From contig CALVCL010000006.1 in the NCBI GenBank assembly GCA_944326085.1, forward strand, positions 23,087 to 87,086: DNA of 64,000 nucleotides, read 5' to 3'. The DNA is from an uncultured Tidjanibacter sp. (GTDB lineage: Bacteria > Bacteroidota > Bacteroidia > Bacteroidales > Rikenellaceae). Positions 37,208 through 47,545 of this stretch are shown one piece after another; position 1 is the first letter of the stretch, and every line of letters starts with the position of its first letter. The notes beneath the pieces were generated by a model, which did no database searches, had not been told where the DNA came from, and worked only from the letters and a program-made list of their open reading frames with translations. A program made the translations under genes and the position numbers.

Positions 37208-38908
37208 TTATTTGGTCCCCTTATCTTGAGAGTTGGGAGTATCGTCCATAATGTCTTCATCGAAACGCGGATCACCAGGATTGTCCGACACGCCAGGGCT
37301 ATCTGCCGCTATGTAGGCATCGCTTTCATCGTCATCACCGCTGCGGCGAACCGCACTCTTCGCTTTTTTGCGCAGACGAGCCACAAAAGCCTCGGCCCTG
37401 CCGCGCCATCCCAACGGATGCGACACAGCATAATCATCAGGCAAAGTAGCCTGCTCCTCCGTAATACACAGCATTTTATCGCCAGGGTACAATTCAGTGT
37501 CGCCTTTCGGAACAATATAATCATCACCACGACGTATCATCATGACCAGCGTATTCTCGGCAAGTTTTATATCCCTCATGTGATTACCATGAACAAGCCA
37601 GTCTTCACTAATCTCGACCTCGTTCAACTGCGCCTTAATCTCATCCGGAATATCAATACCGAAACTGTCTCCCTCCAGTTCCATCGAGAGTCCGAGACGG
37701 TTGGCCATGAAACTGACAGTCGTTCCCTGCACAAGCAGCGAGACGATAGTAACAAGAAACACTGTATTGAATATCATGTCGGCATTCTCAACGCCGGCAA
37801 CCCACGGATACGTTGCAAAGATTATCGGTACCGCACCGCGCAATCCAACCCACGACACATATATTTTAGCTTTGGCTGTCAGTTTTCTAAAAGGAGCAAG
37901 ACACAGTAACACGGATGCCGGACGGGCCACAAGCAGCATGAACACACTGACCAGCAGACCAATTTCCAACACATCAAGTATTTCGTGAGGATTAACCAAC
38001 AGACCGAGCGTAATAAACATCACTATTTGGAACAGCCACGTGTAGCCGTCGAAAAAAGTGGTAAGGCTCTTCTGATAAACTACCTTGTAATTGCCAACTA
38101 CAAGACCTGCTATATACACCGCCAAATAGCCGTTTCCGTTCAGCAGGTCAGTGAACGAAAATATGAAATACACAACAGCCAATAGCAGCACCGAATACAG
38201 CGATTTGTTGTTAAGATTAATATGGTTCAGCAGATACACTGCACCACGCCCCAACAGATAACCCGCTACAGCTCCCACGGACATCTGCACGACAAATGTC
38301 GACATGGCTCCCCATACATTCATTGCGCCACTGTTTACGACAGCCTCCACAAGGATTATGGTAAGTATATAAGCCATAGGGTCGTTACTGCCGCTTTCCA
38401 GTTCCAGCAAAGGTCTGAGGTTCTGTTTGAGTCCCTGCCGTTTGGAGCGCAGTATCGAAAACACCGACGCCGAGTCGGTCGAAGACATGACCGCAGCAAG
38501 CAGAAATGACCAAGCCAGCGATATCTCCGCCCCGAAAAGTTTGCCTATGAAATATATGAACCCGCCTGTCAATGCTGCCGTCAACAATACGCCAACCGTA
38601 GCAAGCACTATGCCTTCGGCCATAATCGGCTTAATCTCGGAATATTTCGTATCCATACCACCCGAGAAAAGTATGACGCTCAAGGAAAGCATTCCGATGA
38701 ATTGGGCCGCATTTGGGTTGTAGAACTCCACTCCGAGTCCATCGCTACCGAACAGCATGCCAACCAAGAGAAACAGCAACAGGGTTGGCGTGCCGAACCT
38801 GGAACTCGACCTGGCCGCCACAATAGCCACAATGAGTATTATTGAAAACACAAGTACCACATTACCGCTGCTCATCAATGCCTCTACAAACCCAACCTTT
38901 GCATCCAT
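37208..38908 (-). CDS. Potassium/proton antiporter, CPA1 type with C-terminal regulatory domain
   Basis: Inner-membrane cation/proton antiporter of the NhaP2/CvrA group: 12-13 helices over about residues 15-395 with FLLVGMLFGSDGLG, GMLSLSVILFSGGMDT and SSTDSASVFSILRSK, then a cytosolic TrkA-C-like domain (about 415-490) and a charged tail rich in Asp. Probably exports K+ (inference from the family). The start is the ATG at 38906-38908, behind GGAGGA 6 nt upstream, a rare strong Shine-Dalgarno here; the overlapping ATGTGATG also forms a start-stop just before it. Confidence 0.92.
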   Translation of the reverse strand: MDAKVGFVEALMSSGNVVLVFSIILIVAIVAARSSSRFGTPTLLLFLLVGMLFGSDGLGVEFYNPNAAQFIGMLSLSVILFSGGMDTKYSEIKPIMAEGIVLATVGVLLTAALTGGFIYFIGKLFGAEISLAWSFLLAAVMSSTDSASVFSILRSKRQGLKQNLRPLLELESGSNDPMAYILTIILVEAVVNSGAMNVWGAMSTFVVQMSVGAVAGYLLGRGAVYLLNHINLNNKSLYSVLLLAVVYFIFSFTDLLNGNGYLAVYIAGLVVGNYKVVYQKSLTTFFDGYTWLFQIVMFITLGLLVNPHEILDVLEIGLLVSVFMLLVARPASVLLCLAPFRKLTAKAKIYVSWVGLRGAVPIIFATYPWVAGVENADMIFNTVFLVTIVSLLVQGTTVSFMANRLGLSMELEGDSFGIDIPDEIKAQLNEVEISEDWLVHGNHMRDIKLAENTLVMMIRRGDDYIVPKGDTELYPGDKMLCITEEQATLPDDYAVSHPLGWRGRAEAFVARLRKKAKSAVRRSGDDDESDAYIAADSPGVSDNPGDPRFDEDIMDDTPNSQDKGTK

Positions 38909-38955
38909 CACATATCCTCCAGATTAAACGTGGCCTATACACACAGCCACATTTG

Positions 38956-38987
38956 CAAATATAAGACAAATCGGCAACCATATGAAA
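38956..38987 (-). promoter_or_regulatory. Promoter for antiporter-SLOG-ygbA
   Basis: Minus-strand TATATTTG (38956-38963) with TTTC (38984-38987) 20 nt upstream as the -33 element. Confidence 0.55.
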
Positions 38988-39054
38988 CAATACGGCTGCC
39001 GACATAATATTTTAATAAATTTTCAAAAGCACATCACCGCACACCGGCATCGTT

Positions 39055-39879
39055 CTACTGTGCCACGAAAATATATGTCACCGTGCCGTGCTGACGCACA
39101 GGTGCCGATGGATCGACATTGAAATGCGACCTTTTGACCGTAGCCAATGCAGACGACACCATGCAATAATCATCCACAGACATCGCTTTGTTGACATCGG
39201 CAGCAATGACATCGCCGTTGCGACTGACTTCTATGTCAACCACCACCCGTCCGCCACCAGAACATTTGTATGCCGGCACCGGCATACGCACAGCATGTCG
39301 TAAAGGACGTGCAAGTGAAAACGACACCGTGACTCCGCCCGAAATCTTGCTGTCGCGCGGGACGTTGCCGTCCTCCTGCGGCACAGGTACAGATATTGCC
39401 GCCAGCATCTGCTGATATTCGGCACCGTTGCGCCCCATCGCCTCCAAAACCTCGTCAGACTGTTCTACAAGTTCGCGTGTTTCCTCGCTCAACTCTCCGG
39501 CATTCTCATTGGACACGGCATTATGCACCTCGCCGAAATCCTGCTCCAGACCGTTGTTCAGCAGATCATTCATCATCTGTGCCCGTTCCAGCTCCTGGCG
39601 GAGTCGTGCAATCTCTTCGGCCTGCTCTCGAAAATCCATGACCACAATGTCGTTTTCAACACGCGGCTGCATAATTATTTTGGAAAACAAGAATATAATC
39701 GCAGCAACAAGATATATTACCGCCGTTATGCAAATAGGCTCGCGATGGTCGTAAATCCATTCGCCGGCATCACGTTTGCGCTTCTTCTCGAAAGGCAGCC
39801 GAATCTCAGGAGGCGGCCCCGCCGGAACCCCCCACTCCAATTTTCCACCATTGTCTTCCCCTGTATGGTTATTTGCCAT
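39055..39879 (-). CDS. TonB-like energy-transducer protein
   Basis: A 274-residue single-pass membrane protein: basic N-terminal region, one helix at about 51-68 (ITAVIYLVAAIIFLFSKII), an acidic coiled-coil-like stretch (about 85-110) and a C-terminal domain of TonB/TolA type (PVPAYKCSGGGRVVVDIEVSRNG; cited in part as GGGRVVVDIEVSRNG), which should contact outer-membrane receptors from the periplasm. The Pro-rich spacer of classical TonB is short. It probably serves one or more of the receptors encoded here, but could have another envelope role. Confidence 0.75.
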   Translation of the reverse strand: MANNHTGEDNGGKLEWGVPAGPPPEIRLPFEKKRKRDAGEWIYDHREPICITAVIYLVAAIIFLFSKIIMQPRVENDIVVMDFREQAEEIARLRQELERAQMMNDLLNNGLEQDFGEVHNAVSNENAGELSEETRELVEQSDEVLEAMGRNGAEYQQMLAAISVPVPQEDGNVPRDSKISGGVTVSFSLARPLRHAVRMPVPAYKCSGGGRVVVDIEVSRNGDVIAADVNKAMSVDDYCMVSSALATVKRSHFNVDPSAPVRQHGTVTYIFVAQ

Positions 39880-39991
39880 ATGCGCTACTACTGCTTAATC
39901 CGACGGGCCGCGCAAATCGCTAGCCAGTCATTCCCCATGTATCCGAAGCAATCATTTTCTTATAATGCATTATTTTGCTACGGATTAGAGG

Positions 39992-39999
39992 CAAAAGTA
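39992..39999 (-). promoter_or_regulatory. -7 box for the TonB-like gene
   Basis: TACTTTTG on the minus strand, about 113 nt upstream of the ATG at 39879. Confidence 0.35.
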
Positions 40000-40020
40000 C
40001 GTATTCTTCCGAAAAATTAA

Positions 40021-40028
40021 TACCTTTG
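40021..40028 (+). promoter_or_regulatory. -7 box for lpxC/fabZ-lpxA
   Basis: TACCTTTG, 28 nt before the ATG at 40057. Confidence 0.6.
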
Positions 40029-40056
40029 CAGTCAAAAATTAACCGATACTTAAACT

Positions 40057-41448
40057 ATGGCTGACAACCAGCATACCCTCAACTCGCCGATATCTTTCAC
40101 AGGCAGGGGACTTCATACAGGAATGCCGTCACACATGACAGTGCTTCCTGCGCCAGAGAATACAGGCATAATATTCCGCCGTACAGACATCGAAGGACAA
40201 CCAGAAATACCAGCATCTGCCGATTATGTAACCGACACATCCCGCGGCACTACAATCGAAAAAGGCAATGCAAAGGTATGCACTATCGAACACATAATGT
40301 CGGCCCTGTGGTCGCTCGGTGTCGATAACGCCATCATCGAGATAGACGCACCCGAAACCCCCATCATGGACGGCTCGGCAAAAGATTTCGCCGAAACAAT
40401 CAAGGTCACAGGCCTCGCCAAACAGAATGCTGCACGCCAATACTATGAGGTTCGCGAACCCATAGAATTCAACTATCCCGACAAAGGTTCGTCCATAGTA
40501 ATTTATCCAGACAGCAAGTTCAGTGTATCGGTACATGTCGACTACAATTCGCGCGTTGTCAACAACCAGTACGCCACCTTCTCCGAGGAAGACGATTTCG
40601 CAAATGAAATAGCGCCTTGCCGCACATTTGTATTCATGCACGAACTCGAACCGCTGCTTGCCGCAAACCTCATCAAGGGCGGCGACCTCGACAACGCAAT
40701 AGTAGTTGCCGAGAATGAAGTAAGCGAAGAGGAAGTCGCACGCCTTGCAAAGGTATTCAACAAGGCAGATATCAAGATAACCAACGGATATGTCAACAAC
40801 CTACAGCTACGCTTCATCAACGAAATCGCACGGCACAAGCTGCTCGACATACTCGGCGACCTCGCCCTGCTCGGCATGAGGATAAAAGGCCGTGTAATGG
40901 CAACCCGTCCAGGTCATTTCGTAAACACCGAAACGGCAAAGGCACTCAGAAAAAACATCAAGCGAGACGCAAACCGTCCGATGTTCGTATATGACCCCAC
41001 TGCCGAACCTATATACGACATCAACCGCATCAGACACACCTTACCCCACCGTCCTCCATTCCTGCTCGTCGACAGAATATTCCACATTGACGAAACCAGT
41101 GTAGCAGGCATCAAGAACGTGACCATGAACGAGCCCTTCTTCGTGGGACACTTCCCAGAAGAGCCAGTAATGCCCGGAGTACTCATTGTAGAAGCAATGG
41201 CACAGTGCGGCGGTATACTCGCACTCAACGGAATTCCCGACCCTGAAAATTACTCGACCTACTTCATGAAAATAGACAACGTGCGTTTCAAGAACAAGGT
41301 TGTCCCTGGAGATACGCTCCAGTTCGAGCTGAAGCTGGCCGAACCGATAAGGCGCGGTATTGTAGTCATGGATGCCAAGGCATACGTTGCAGGCAAGCTT
41401 GTAACCGAAGCCTCGCTCATGGCCCAGGTAGCCAAGAACAAGGCATAA
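40057..41448 (+). CDS. lpxC: Bifunctional LpxC deacetylase / FabZ 3-hydroxyacyl-ACP dehydratase
   Basis: A Bacteroidetes-type fusion. Residues about 1-305 are LpxC, the zinc deacetylase that commits UDP-acyl-GlcNAc to lipid [19 protein letters not shown] with a zinc His, and [15 protein letters not shown] with the second zinc His/Asp pair. Residues about 318-463 are FabZ, the fatty-acid dehydratase: [13 protein letters not shown], catalytic His in [11 protein letters not shown] and Glu in EAMAQ. The fusion links lipid A and fatty acid synthesis, which compete for 3-hydroxyacyl-ACP. lpxA follows after 59 nt; no lpxD is adjacent in this window. Confidence 0.97.
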   Translation: MADNQHTLNSPISFTGRGLHTGMPSHMTVLPAPENTGIIFRRTDIEGQPEIPASADYVTDTSRGTTIEKGNAKVCTIEHIMSALWSLGVDNAIIEIDAPETPIMDGSAKDFAETIKVTGLAKQNAARQYYEVREPIEFNYPDKGSSIVIYPDSKFSVSVHVDYNSRVVNNQYATFSEEDDFANEIAPCRTFVFMHELEPLLAANLIKGGDLDNAIVVAENEVSEEEVARLAKVFNKADIKITNGYVNNLQLRFINEIARHKLLDILGDLALLGMRIKGRVMATRPGHFVNTETAKALRKNIKRDANRPMFVYDPTAEPIYDINRIRHTLPHRPPFLLVDRIFHIDETSVAGIKNVTMNEPFFVGHFPEEPVMPGVLIVEAMAQCGGILALNGIPDPENYSTYFMKIDNVRFKNKVVPGDTLQFELKLAEPIRRGIVVMDAKAYVAGKLVTEASLMAQVAKNKA

Positions 41449-41507
41449 CACAATTCCCTCCGATTGTTTAACACCCCTAAGACTCAAAACTAAAAATACA
41501 TATATAA

Positions 41508-42308
41508 ATGATAAGCAATCTCTCCTATGTACATCCCGATGCCAAACTCGGCAAAGACGTTGTCGTAGAACCGTTCGCATATATTGCTGGCGATGTGGTA
41601 ATCGGAGACGGCTCATGGATAGGTCCCCATGCTGTCGTTCTCGATGGTGCCCGCATGGGCAAAGGATGCAAGATACACCCCGGTGCAGTAATCGCAGGCG
41701 TACCGCAGGATCTCAAGTTCAAGGGCGAATACTCCACTGTCGAAATGGGCGACTACAACACCGTACGTGAATCAGCCACAATCAGCCGCGGCACGGCCGC
41801 CAAAGGCAAAACCGTTATCGGCAGTAATAACCTCATCATGGCCTGCGCACATATAGCCCACGACTGTGTAGTCGGCAGCAACTGTGTCATAGTCAACAAC
41901 GTACTCCTTGCCGGAGAAGTGGAGGTAGGTGACTGGGCAATCATAGGCGGCGCATCGGCAGTACACCAGTTCTGCCGCATCGGTCGCCACGCAATGATTA
42001 GTGGGGGTTCTCTGGTATCGAAAGACGTCCCTCCGTTCGTCAAGGCAGCACGCTTTCCCATAACTTTTGTGGGAGCAAACTTTATAGGTCTGCGCCGCCG
42101 AGGCTTCACTCCGGAACAGATAGGCGAGATACAGGATATTTTCCGCATCATATTCCAGGACGGACACAACTACAGCCGTGCCTGTGAAATAGTTACGGCA
42201 CAATTCCCACAAAGCGAAATACGCGACGAGATTGTAAGTTTCATCAAATCGTCGAAACGTGGCATTCTCAAGCCGTACAACGCAACATTGGCTGATGAAG
42301 TCGAATAA
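41508..42308 (+). CDS. lpxA: UDP-N-acetylglucosamine acyltransferase LpxA
   Basis: First enzyme of lipid A synthesis, a left-handed beta-helix trimer that moves an acyl chain from ACP to UDP-GlcNAc. Hexapeptide repeats run over about residues 1-190; NLIMACAHIAHDCVVGSNC carries the catalytic His. FVGANFIGLRRRGF and the helical C-terminal tail are family-typical. 266 residues, normal. Confidence 0.97.
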   Translation: MISNLSYVHPDAKLGKDVVVEPFAYIAGDVVIGDGSWIGPHAVVLDGARMGKGCKIHPGAVIAGVPQDLKFKGEYSTVEMGDYNTVRESATISRGTAAKGKTVIGSNNLIMACAHIAHDCVVGSNCVIVNNVLLAGEVEVGDWAIIGGASAVHQFCRIGRHAMISGGSLVSKDVPPFVKAARFPITFVGANFIGLRRRGFTPEQIGEIQDIFRIIFQDGHNYSRACEIVTAQFPQSEIRDEIVSFIKSSKRGILKPYNATLADEVE

Positions 42309-42353
42309 AACCACTTTTTTGCTTTAAAATTAGGAATAACCGTTGATTTGCAT

Positions 42354-42361
42354 TATCTTTG
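42354..42361 (+). promoter_or_regulatory. -7 box for rimP-nusA-infB
   Basis: TATCTTTG. It predicts a leader of about 125 nt that contains the hairpin at 42381-42414. Confidence 0.6.
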
Positions 42362-42380
42362 CAACCGTTACGGGTTAACA

Positions 42381-42414
42381 ACGAAATTTGGGGACGAGAG
42401 TCCCCAAATTTCGT
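42381..42414 (+). promoter_or_regulatory. 15-bp leader hairpin with GAGA tetraloop before rimP
   Basis: ACGAAATTTGGGGAC (42381-42395), loop GAGA, then the exact complement GTCCCCAAATTTCGT (42400-42414). No T-tract follows, so it is not a standard terminator. It sits just downstream of the predicted transcription start and 80 nt before the rimP start. Confidence 0.75.
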
Positions 42415-42494
42415 AATCGGGAGACAGTAAGACAAAATCGTCCCAATATACTGACAGCCAGCCTGCCTACCCCGTACTACACACATAAAACATT

Positions 42495-42962
42495 ATGATA
42501 GAGAAAGATACCCTAGCAAACATAGTGAACGGGAAACTCGAAGGCAGCAGCCTGTTTCTTGTTGACATACACATTTCTCCCTCAAATGAGATAGAAGTAA
42601 CTATCGACAGCGACGGTTCAGTGGACATAGACGACTGCGCAGACCTCAGCCGTGCCATTGAGGAGGAACTTGACCGTGAAACAGAAGATTTCGAACTGAC
42701 GGTAACATCGGCCGGCATAGGCCAGCCGCTGAAACTGCCACGTCAGTACAAGAAACTTATCGGCAGTCCCGTAGAAGTAGTACTTAAGAACGGCACCAAA
42801 ATCATCGCCAAACTGCACGATGCCGACAACGACACCATTACCCTTGCCTACCGTGAAATGCAGGTTGTGGAAGGCAAAAAACGCAAACAGGCCGTAGATG
42901 TGGTGCAGACCTACCAACTCAGTGAGGTCAAAAGCACCACGGAGTACCTTGACTTCAAATAG
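42495..42962 (+). CDS. rimP: Ribosome maturation factor RimP
   Basis: Small-subunit assembly factor. The two-domain structure is visible: an N-terminal alpha/beta domain ending in VTSAGIGQPLKLPRQYKK and a C-terminal SH3-like barrel with VEVVLKNGTKI. The IDIDDCADLSRAIEEEL-like segment (VDIDDCADLSRAIEE) is diagnostic. 155 residues. First gene of rimP-nusA-infB. Confidence 0.95.
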   Translation: MIEKDTLANIVNGKLEGSSLFLVDIHISPSNEIEVTIDSDGSVDIDDCADLSRAIEEELDRETEDFELTVTSAGIGQPLKLPRQYKKLIGSPVEVVLKNGTKIIAKLHDADNDTITLAYREMQVVEGKKRKQAVDVVQTYQLSEVKSTTEYLDFK

Positions 42963-43014
42963 GCTGGCAAATTTACGCAAACAACAAGACAACAAAATAA
43001 CTCATTACCAAACC

Positions 43015-44244
43015 ATGGACAACCTCAATCTGATAAACAACTTTGCCGAGTTCAAGGAGTTGAAGAATATCGACAAAAGTACCATGATAAGCGTGCTAGA
43101 GGATGTTTTCCGTCACTTGCTGATAAAAACATACGAGACTGACGAAAACTTCGACATAATCATCAACGCCGATACGGGCGACCTGGAAATATGGCGTAAC
43201 CGCATCATCGTCGAAGACGGTGCCGTTGAAAACCCCAATCAGCAAATTTCCATATCCGATGCCCGCAAGCTCGACCCTACATACGAGGTTGGCGAAGAAG
43301 TGACTGATGAAATAAAGCTCGACTCTTTCGGACGTCGTTCCGTACTTTCACTCCGGCAGAACCTCGCATCACGCATCCTCGACCTCGAAAAGGCAAGTCT
43401 CTTCGAGAAATACAGCGAACGCGTAGGCGAAATCATCACTGGCGAAGTATATCAGGTATGGAAAAAGGAGATACTGGTTCTCGACGATGATGACAATGAA
43501 CTCATTCTCCCTAAAAGCGAACAGATACCTAGCGACTTCTTCCGTAAGGGCGACTCGATACGAGCAATCGTATCGAAGGTTGAGATGCGTAACAACAACC
43601 CTGTAATCATACTTTCGCGTACAGCTCCGGAATTCCTCGAAAGACTGTTCGAACAGGAAGTTCCCGAAATCTTCGACGGTCTGATTACCATCAAAAAGAT
43701 TGTCCGCATTCCAGGTGAAAGAGCCAAGGTAGCCGTAGAATCTTACGACGAACGTATCGACCCTGTAGGTGCATGCGTAGGCATGAAAGGTTCGCGCATC
43801 TATTCAATAGTAAAGGAACTCCGCAATGAGAACATCGATGTGGTAAACTGGACAAATAACCCGCAACTTCTCATACAGCGTGCCCTAAACCCTGCTAAAA
43901 TTTCGTCCATAACCATAGACGAAGAGAAGAAAACCGCCTCTGTATATCTCAAACCCAGCGAGGTGTCGCTTGCCATCGGTAAGGGCGGACTCAACATCAG
44001 GCTTGCGAGCATGCTCACCGGTTACGACATAGACGTTTACCGCGATGTGGAGGAAGAGGATGTAGACCTGCAGGAATTCTCCGATGAAATCGACCAGTGG
44101 ATTATCGATGCCCTCAAGGGTATAGGATGTGACACGGCCAAAAGCGTGCTCGAAATCGCACCCGATGAACTCGTGCGCCGTACTGACCTCGAAGAGGAAA
44201 CAATCAAAGAGGTCATCGGCATACTCAAGTCGGAATTCGAATAA
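43015..44244 (+). CDS. nusA: Transcription termination/antitermination protein NusA
   Basis: RNA polymerase-binding factor controlling pausing and termination. An N-terminal polymerase-binding domain (about 1-125) is followed by S1 (about 130-200), then KH1/KH2 with GACVGMKGSRIYSIVKEL (in part VGMKGSRI) and AIGKGGLNIRLAS, and a short acidic C-terminal helical repeat. The ATG at 43015 gives 409 residues. A longer frame from 42898 overlaps rimP by 65 nt and is rejected. Intergenic distance to rimP is 52 nt. Confidence 0.96.
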   Translation: MDNLNLINNFAEFKELKNIDKSTMISVLEDVFRHLLIKTYETDENFDIIINADTGDLEIWRNRIIVEDGAVENPNQQISISDARKLDPTYEVGEEVTDEIKLDSFGRRSVLSLRQNLASRILDLEKASLFEKYSERVGEIITGEVYQVWKKEILVLDDDDNELILPKSEQIPSDFFRKGDSIRAIVSKVEMRNNNPVIILSRTAPEFLERLFEQEVPEIFDGLITIKKIVRIPGERAKVAVESYDERIDPVGACVGMKGSRIYSIVKELRNENIDVVNWTNNPQLLIQRALNPAKISSITIDEEKKTASVYLKPSEVSLAIGKGGLNIRLASMLTGYDIDVYRDVEEEDVDLQEFSDEIDQWIIDALKGIGCDTAKSVLEIAPDELVRRTDLEEETIKEVIGILKSEFE

Positions 44245-44360
44245 ACGGGCGTAACCGGTTGCAAAGGCCGGCAGCTCTCCGGGCGGCTATCCTACAAAGG
44301 TTAAAGTCCGGCATAAAACCAGATTATTAACGCACATAACGCCGAAAAGATATTAAATAT

Positions 44361-47318
44361 ATGCCAAATGAAAAAAAACTCAGGCTCCTTCAGGTTGCAA
44401 AGGAGTTTAAGGTAGGTATCGCCACGATTACGGAATTCCTTGCCAAGAAAAACATTCATATAGAAAGTTCGCCAAACTCTTTGGTGGAACACGACGTTTA
44501 TGCAGTGCTCGAAAAGGAATTCGGCGGCAACCGTACAGCAAACGACAGGATTAACGTCCGCGAGAGAATAAACCTCAAACCGGAAAGTGTGTCGCTGCAC
44601 GATAAGAAAGACTCTTCGCACAACAATGATGGCGAAGACGAAGAAGAGGTAATTATAAAAAGCGGCGTTATCAGTGTCAATGAAGAAGTAAAGCATGGCC
44701 CGAAAATCATCGGCAAGATAGACCTTTCAGGGGAGGGCAAAAAACATGCGGCACCGCAACCTGCCGCAGAAAAAAGCACGGAACATTCTACCCTGTCAGA
44801 AAAGACATCGCAGACTCAGACTCCGGCCCACACAGAAACAGTGGCACACGAAGCATCCAAAGTTCAGATCACCGTAGAGGCGGCCCAGAAAGCAGAGGCG
44901 GCCCCCGCAAAGAAGGAAGAGCAGGTTAACAGGGAACCGACTGCAACTGCACCGGCACCTGCGGTCAAGCAACCCAAACATGAACAACAACCCAAACCGC
45001 AGCAACCTAAACAGGCAACATCCATCCCTGCAACCCCCGTTCAGACATCGACGTCAACCGTTACGTCCAAACCCGAAATTGTGGTACAGGACAAGACATA
45101 CGACCAGCGTATGGCTGAAAGCCGTGACAATGTATTCCGCCCTGATGATGAGACAAAGCTAACCGGTCCCAAGGTATTGGGCAAAATAGACGTACAAAAC
45201 CTTGCTCCATCCGGCCGTAAGCAGAAACGCAAACGTATCGGCAAGGACAAAGTTGATGTCACAAAACCGCAGTCACATGCACAGAACGGTCGTGGCGGCC
45301 AGCGCGATGCACAGCATGGCAGCAACAAGCCTTCTGCCACACAGTCGCAGGTGGCTCCGCAATCCAAGAAAGACAAGAAGAAAAAAGTTGCTCCGAAACC
45401 TGTCGTACATCCCGAAGTCAGCGACGAAGAGGTTTCGAAACAGATAAAGGACACACTCGCACGCCTCACATCAAAAGGAGGCAAAAATAAAGGCGCACTG
45501 TATCGCCGCGAGAAACGCCAGGATGCCCGTGCCCGTATGGATGAAGCCATGGAAAGGGCTCATATGGAAGAGTCTATACTGAAAGTTACCGAATTCGTGA
45601 CTGTCAGCGAACTGGCTACCATGATGAATGTCCCCGTCACGGAGGTCATCACTGCCTGCATGAATCTAGGTCTAATGGTGTCCATCAACCAGAGGCTCGA
45701 TGCAGAAGCACTCGTCATTGTTGCTGAAGAGTTTGGGTTCAAAGTAGAATTCGTAACCGTAGAAATACAGGAAGCCATAGACGAGGGGCATGATGATGAA
45801 AGCGACCTCGTTGAAAGACCGCCTATCGTTGCCGTCATGGGTCACGTTGACCATGGTAAAACATCATTACTCGACAACATCCGTAAAACAAACGTAATCG
45901 AGGGAGAGGCCGGCGGTATCACACAGCACATCGGTGCATACAGCGTGGACCTCAACGGCAAGAAGATAACATTCCTCGACACCCCAGGCCACGAAGCGTT
46001 TACCGCAATGCGCGCCCGCGGTGCAAAGGTTACCGACGTTGCAATCATCATTGTAGCGGCCGACGACAACGTGATGCCCCAGACCATAGAGGCAATCAAC
46101 CATGCCTCAGCTGCAGGTGTCCCCATCGTATTCGCCATAAACAAGATAGACAAGCCTAATGCAAATCCTGACCACATCAAGGAACAACTCGCCAACATGA
46201 ACTACCTCGTAGAGGATTGGGGAGGCAAATACCAGTCGCAGGAAATATCAGCCAAAAAGGGCATTAATCTCGACAAACTGCTCGAAAAGGTATTGCTCGA
46301 AGCCGAACTCCTCGAACTGAAAGCAAACCCCAACAGGAAAGCTACCGGTACGGTCATCGAGTCATCGCTCGACAAGGGACGCGGTTACGTCGCGACTGTC
46401 CTCGTACAGAACGGTACGCTCCGAATCGGCGATGCGATGGTTGCCGGTACATACTCCGGCAAGGTCAAGGCCATGTTTAACGAACGCGGTCAAAAGGTTA
46501 CCGCAGCTCCGCCCTCGACACCGGTACTGGTGCTCGGCCTCAACGGAGCTCCGCAGGCAGGCGACACATTCAATGTAATGGAAGACGAACGCAGCGCAAG
46601 GGAAATAGCCAATAAAAGGGAACAGCTCCAGCGTATTCAGGGTCTCAAAACCCAGAAACACGTCACACTCGATGAAATCGGCCGCCGCATAGCGATAGGC
46701 AACTTCAAGGAATTGAACATCATCGTCAAGGGTGACGTAGACGGTTCAATAGAGGCAATGACCGATTCGCTCATCAAACTCTCCACCGAAGAGGTCCAGG
46801 TGAATGTGATACACAAGGCCGTAGGTCAGATATCGGAATCGGACGTAATGCTCGCCATGGCATCCAACGCCATTATTGTCGGCTTCCAGGTACGTCCCAG
46901 CGGCAGCGCACGCAAGATGGCCGAGAAAGAACAGATAGAAATAAGGCTCTACTCCATCATCTACGATGCAATCAACGATATCAAGGATGCTATCGAAGGT
47001 ATGCTCGAACCTGTCAAGAAGGAGGAAATAGTCTGCTCCGTGGAAGTACTCGAAACCTTCAAGATTACGAAAGTTGGGGTGGTTGCAGGCTGTGTGGTAC
47101 GCGAAGGCAAGATAACAAGGAATACTCCTGTACGCGTCATCCGCGACGGCATTGTGATACACACAGGCAGACTCGGCTCACTTAAACGTTTCAAGGATGA
47201 CGTAAAAGAAGTGCCGTCGGGCATGGAATGCGGTCTCAACATAGAAAACTACAACGACATACGTGTAGGAGACTTCATCGAAGGATACGAAATTGTAGAG
47301 GAGAAACGCAAACTGTAA
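44361..47318 (+). CDS. infB: Translation initiation factor IF-2
   Basis: GTPase that places initiator tRNA on the ribosome. The 985 residues comprise an IF2N start ([19 protein letters not shown]), a very long low-complexity Pro/Gln/Lys/Thr-rich linker (about 100-380), a second IF2N-like domain ([15 protein letters not shown]), then the G domain with [12 protein letters not shown] (G1), DTPGHEAF (G3) and NKID (G4), and domains II-IV. The long linker is common in Bacteroidetes. Last gene of its operon, followed by a strong terminator. Confidence 0.98.
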   Translation: MPNEKKLRLLQVAKEFKVGIATITEFLAKKNIHIESSPNSLVEHDVYAVLEKEFGGNRTANDRINVRERINLKPESVSLHDKKDSSHNNDGEDEEEVIIKSGVISVNEEVKHGPKIIGKIDLSGEGKKHAAPQPAAEKSTEHSTLSEKTSQTQTPAHTETVAHEASKVQITVEAAQKAEAAPAKKEEQVNREPTATAPAPAVKQPKHEQQPKPQQPKQATSIPATPVQTSTSTVTSKPEIVVQDKTYDQRMAESRDNVFRPDDETKLTGPKVLGKIDVQNLAPSGRKQKRKRIGKDKVDVTKPQSHAQNGRGGQRDAQHGSNKPSATQSQVAPQSKKDKKKKVAPKPVVHPEVSDEEVSKQIKDTLARLTSKGGKNKGALYRREKRQDARARMDEAMERAHMEESILKVTEFVTVSELATMMNVPVTEVITACMNLGLMVSINQRLDAEALVIVAEEFGFKVEFVTVEIQEAIDEGHDDESDLVERPPIVAVMGHVDHGKTSLLDNIRKTNVIEGEAGGITQHIGAYSVDLNGKKITFLDTPGHEAFTAMRARGAKVTDVAIIIVAADDNVMPQTIEAINHASAAGVPIVFAINKIDKPNANPDHIKEQLANMNYLVEDWGGKYQSQEISAKKGINLDKLLEKVLLEAELLELKANPNRKATGTVIESSLDKGRGYVATVLVQNGTLRIGDAMVAGTYSGKVKAMFNERGQKVTAAPPSTPVLVLGLNGAPQAGDTFNVMEDERSAREIANKREQLQRIQGLKTQKHVTLDEIGRRIAIGNFKELNIIVKGDVDGSIEAMTDSLIKLSTEEVQVNVIHKAVGQISESDVMLAMASNAIIVGFQVRPSGSARKMAEKEQIEIRLYSIIYDAINDIKDAIEGMLEPVKKEEIVCSVEVLETFKITKVGVVAGCVVREGKITRNTPVRVIRDGIVIHTGRLGSLKRFKDDVKEVPSGMECGLNIENYNDIRVGDFIEGYEIVEEKRKL

Positions 47319-47335
47319 AAATATTGTATAGTATA

Positions 47336-47380
47336 AATAGAGATGGCGCATGTGAAATGCATGCGCCATCTCTATTTTTA
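47336..47380 (+). terminator. Terminator after infB
   Basis: 17-bp stem (47336-47352 with 47360-47376), 7-nt loop, followed by T-rich sequence. Confidence 0.88.
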
Positions 47381-47434
47381 TATATGTCCAATGCCAAGAA
47401 AAACGGTTTGAAAATGTAAATCCTGTACCTCACG

Positions 47435-47465
47435 TTTCTTTTTCAACAGAAAAAAGTTATCTTTG
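47435..47465 (+). promoter_or_regulatory. Promoter for glyA
   Basis: TATCTTTG at 47458-47465 with TTTC (47435-47438) 19 nt upstream as a -33 element. Leader about 75 nt. Confidence 0.6.
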
Positions 47466-47545
47466 TAGTTAAGGTCGGCAGGTCAACACATGCCGCTCCC
47501 CGACAAAGCACAAATCAATAATCTAAAATACAAATCAAGTATCTC

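Noticed and set aside
42898..43014. Longer nusA start
   Set aside because: It overlaps the end of rimP and adds 39 residues with no match to the family; the ATG at 43015 begins the conserved domain.
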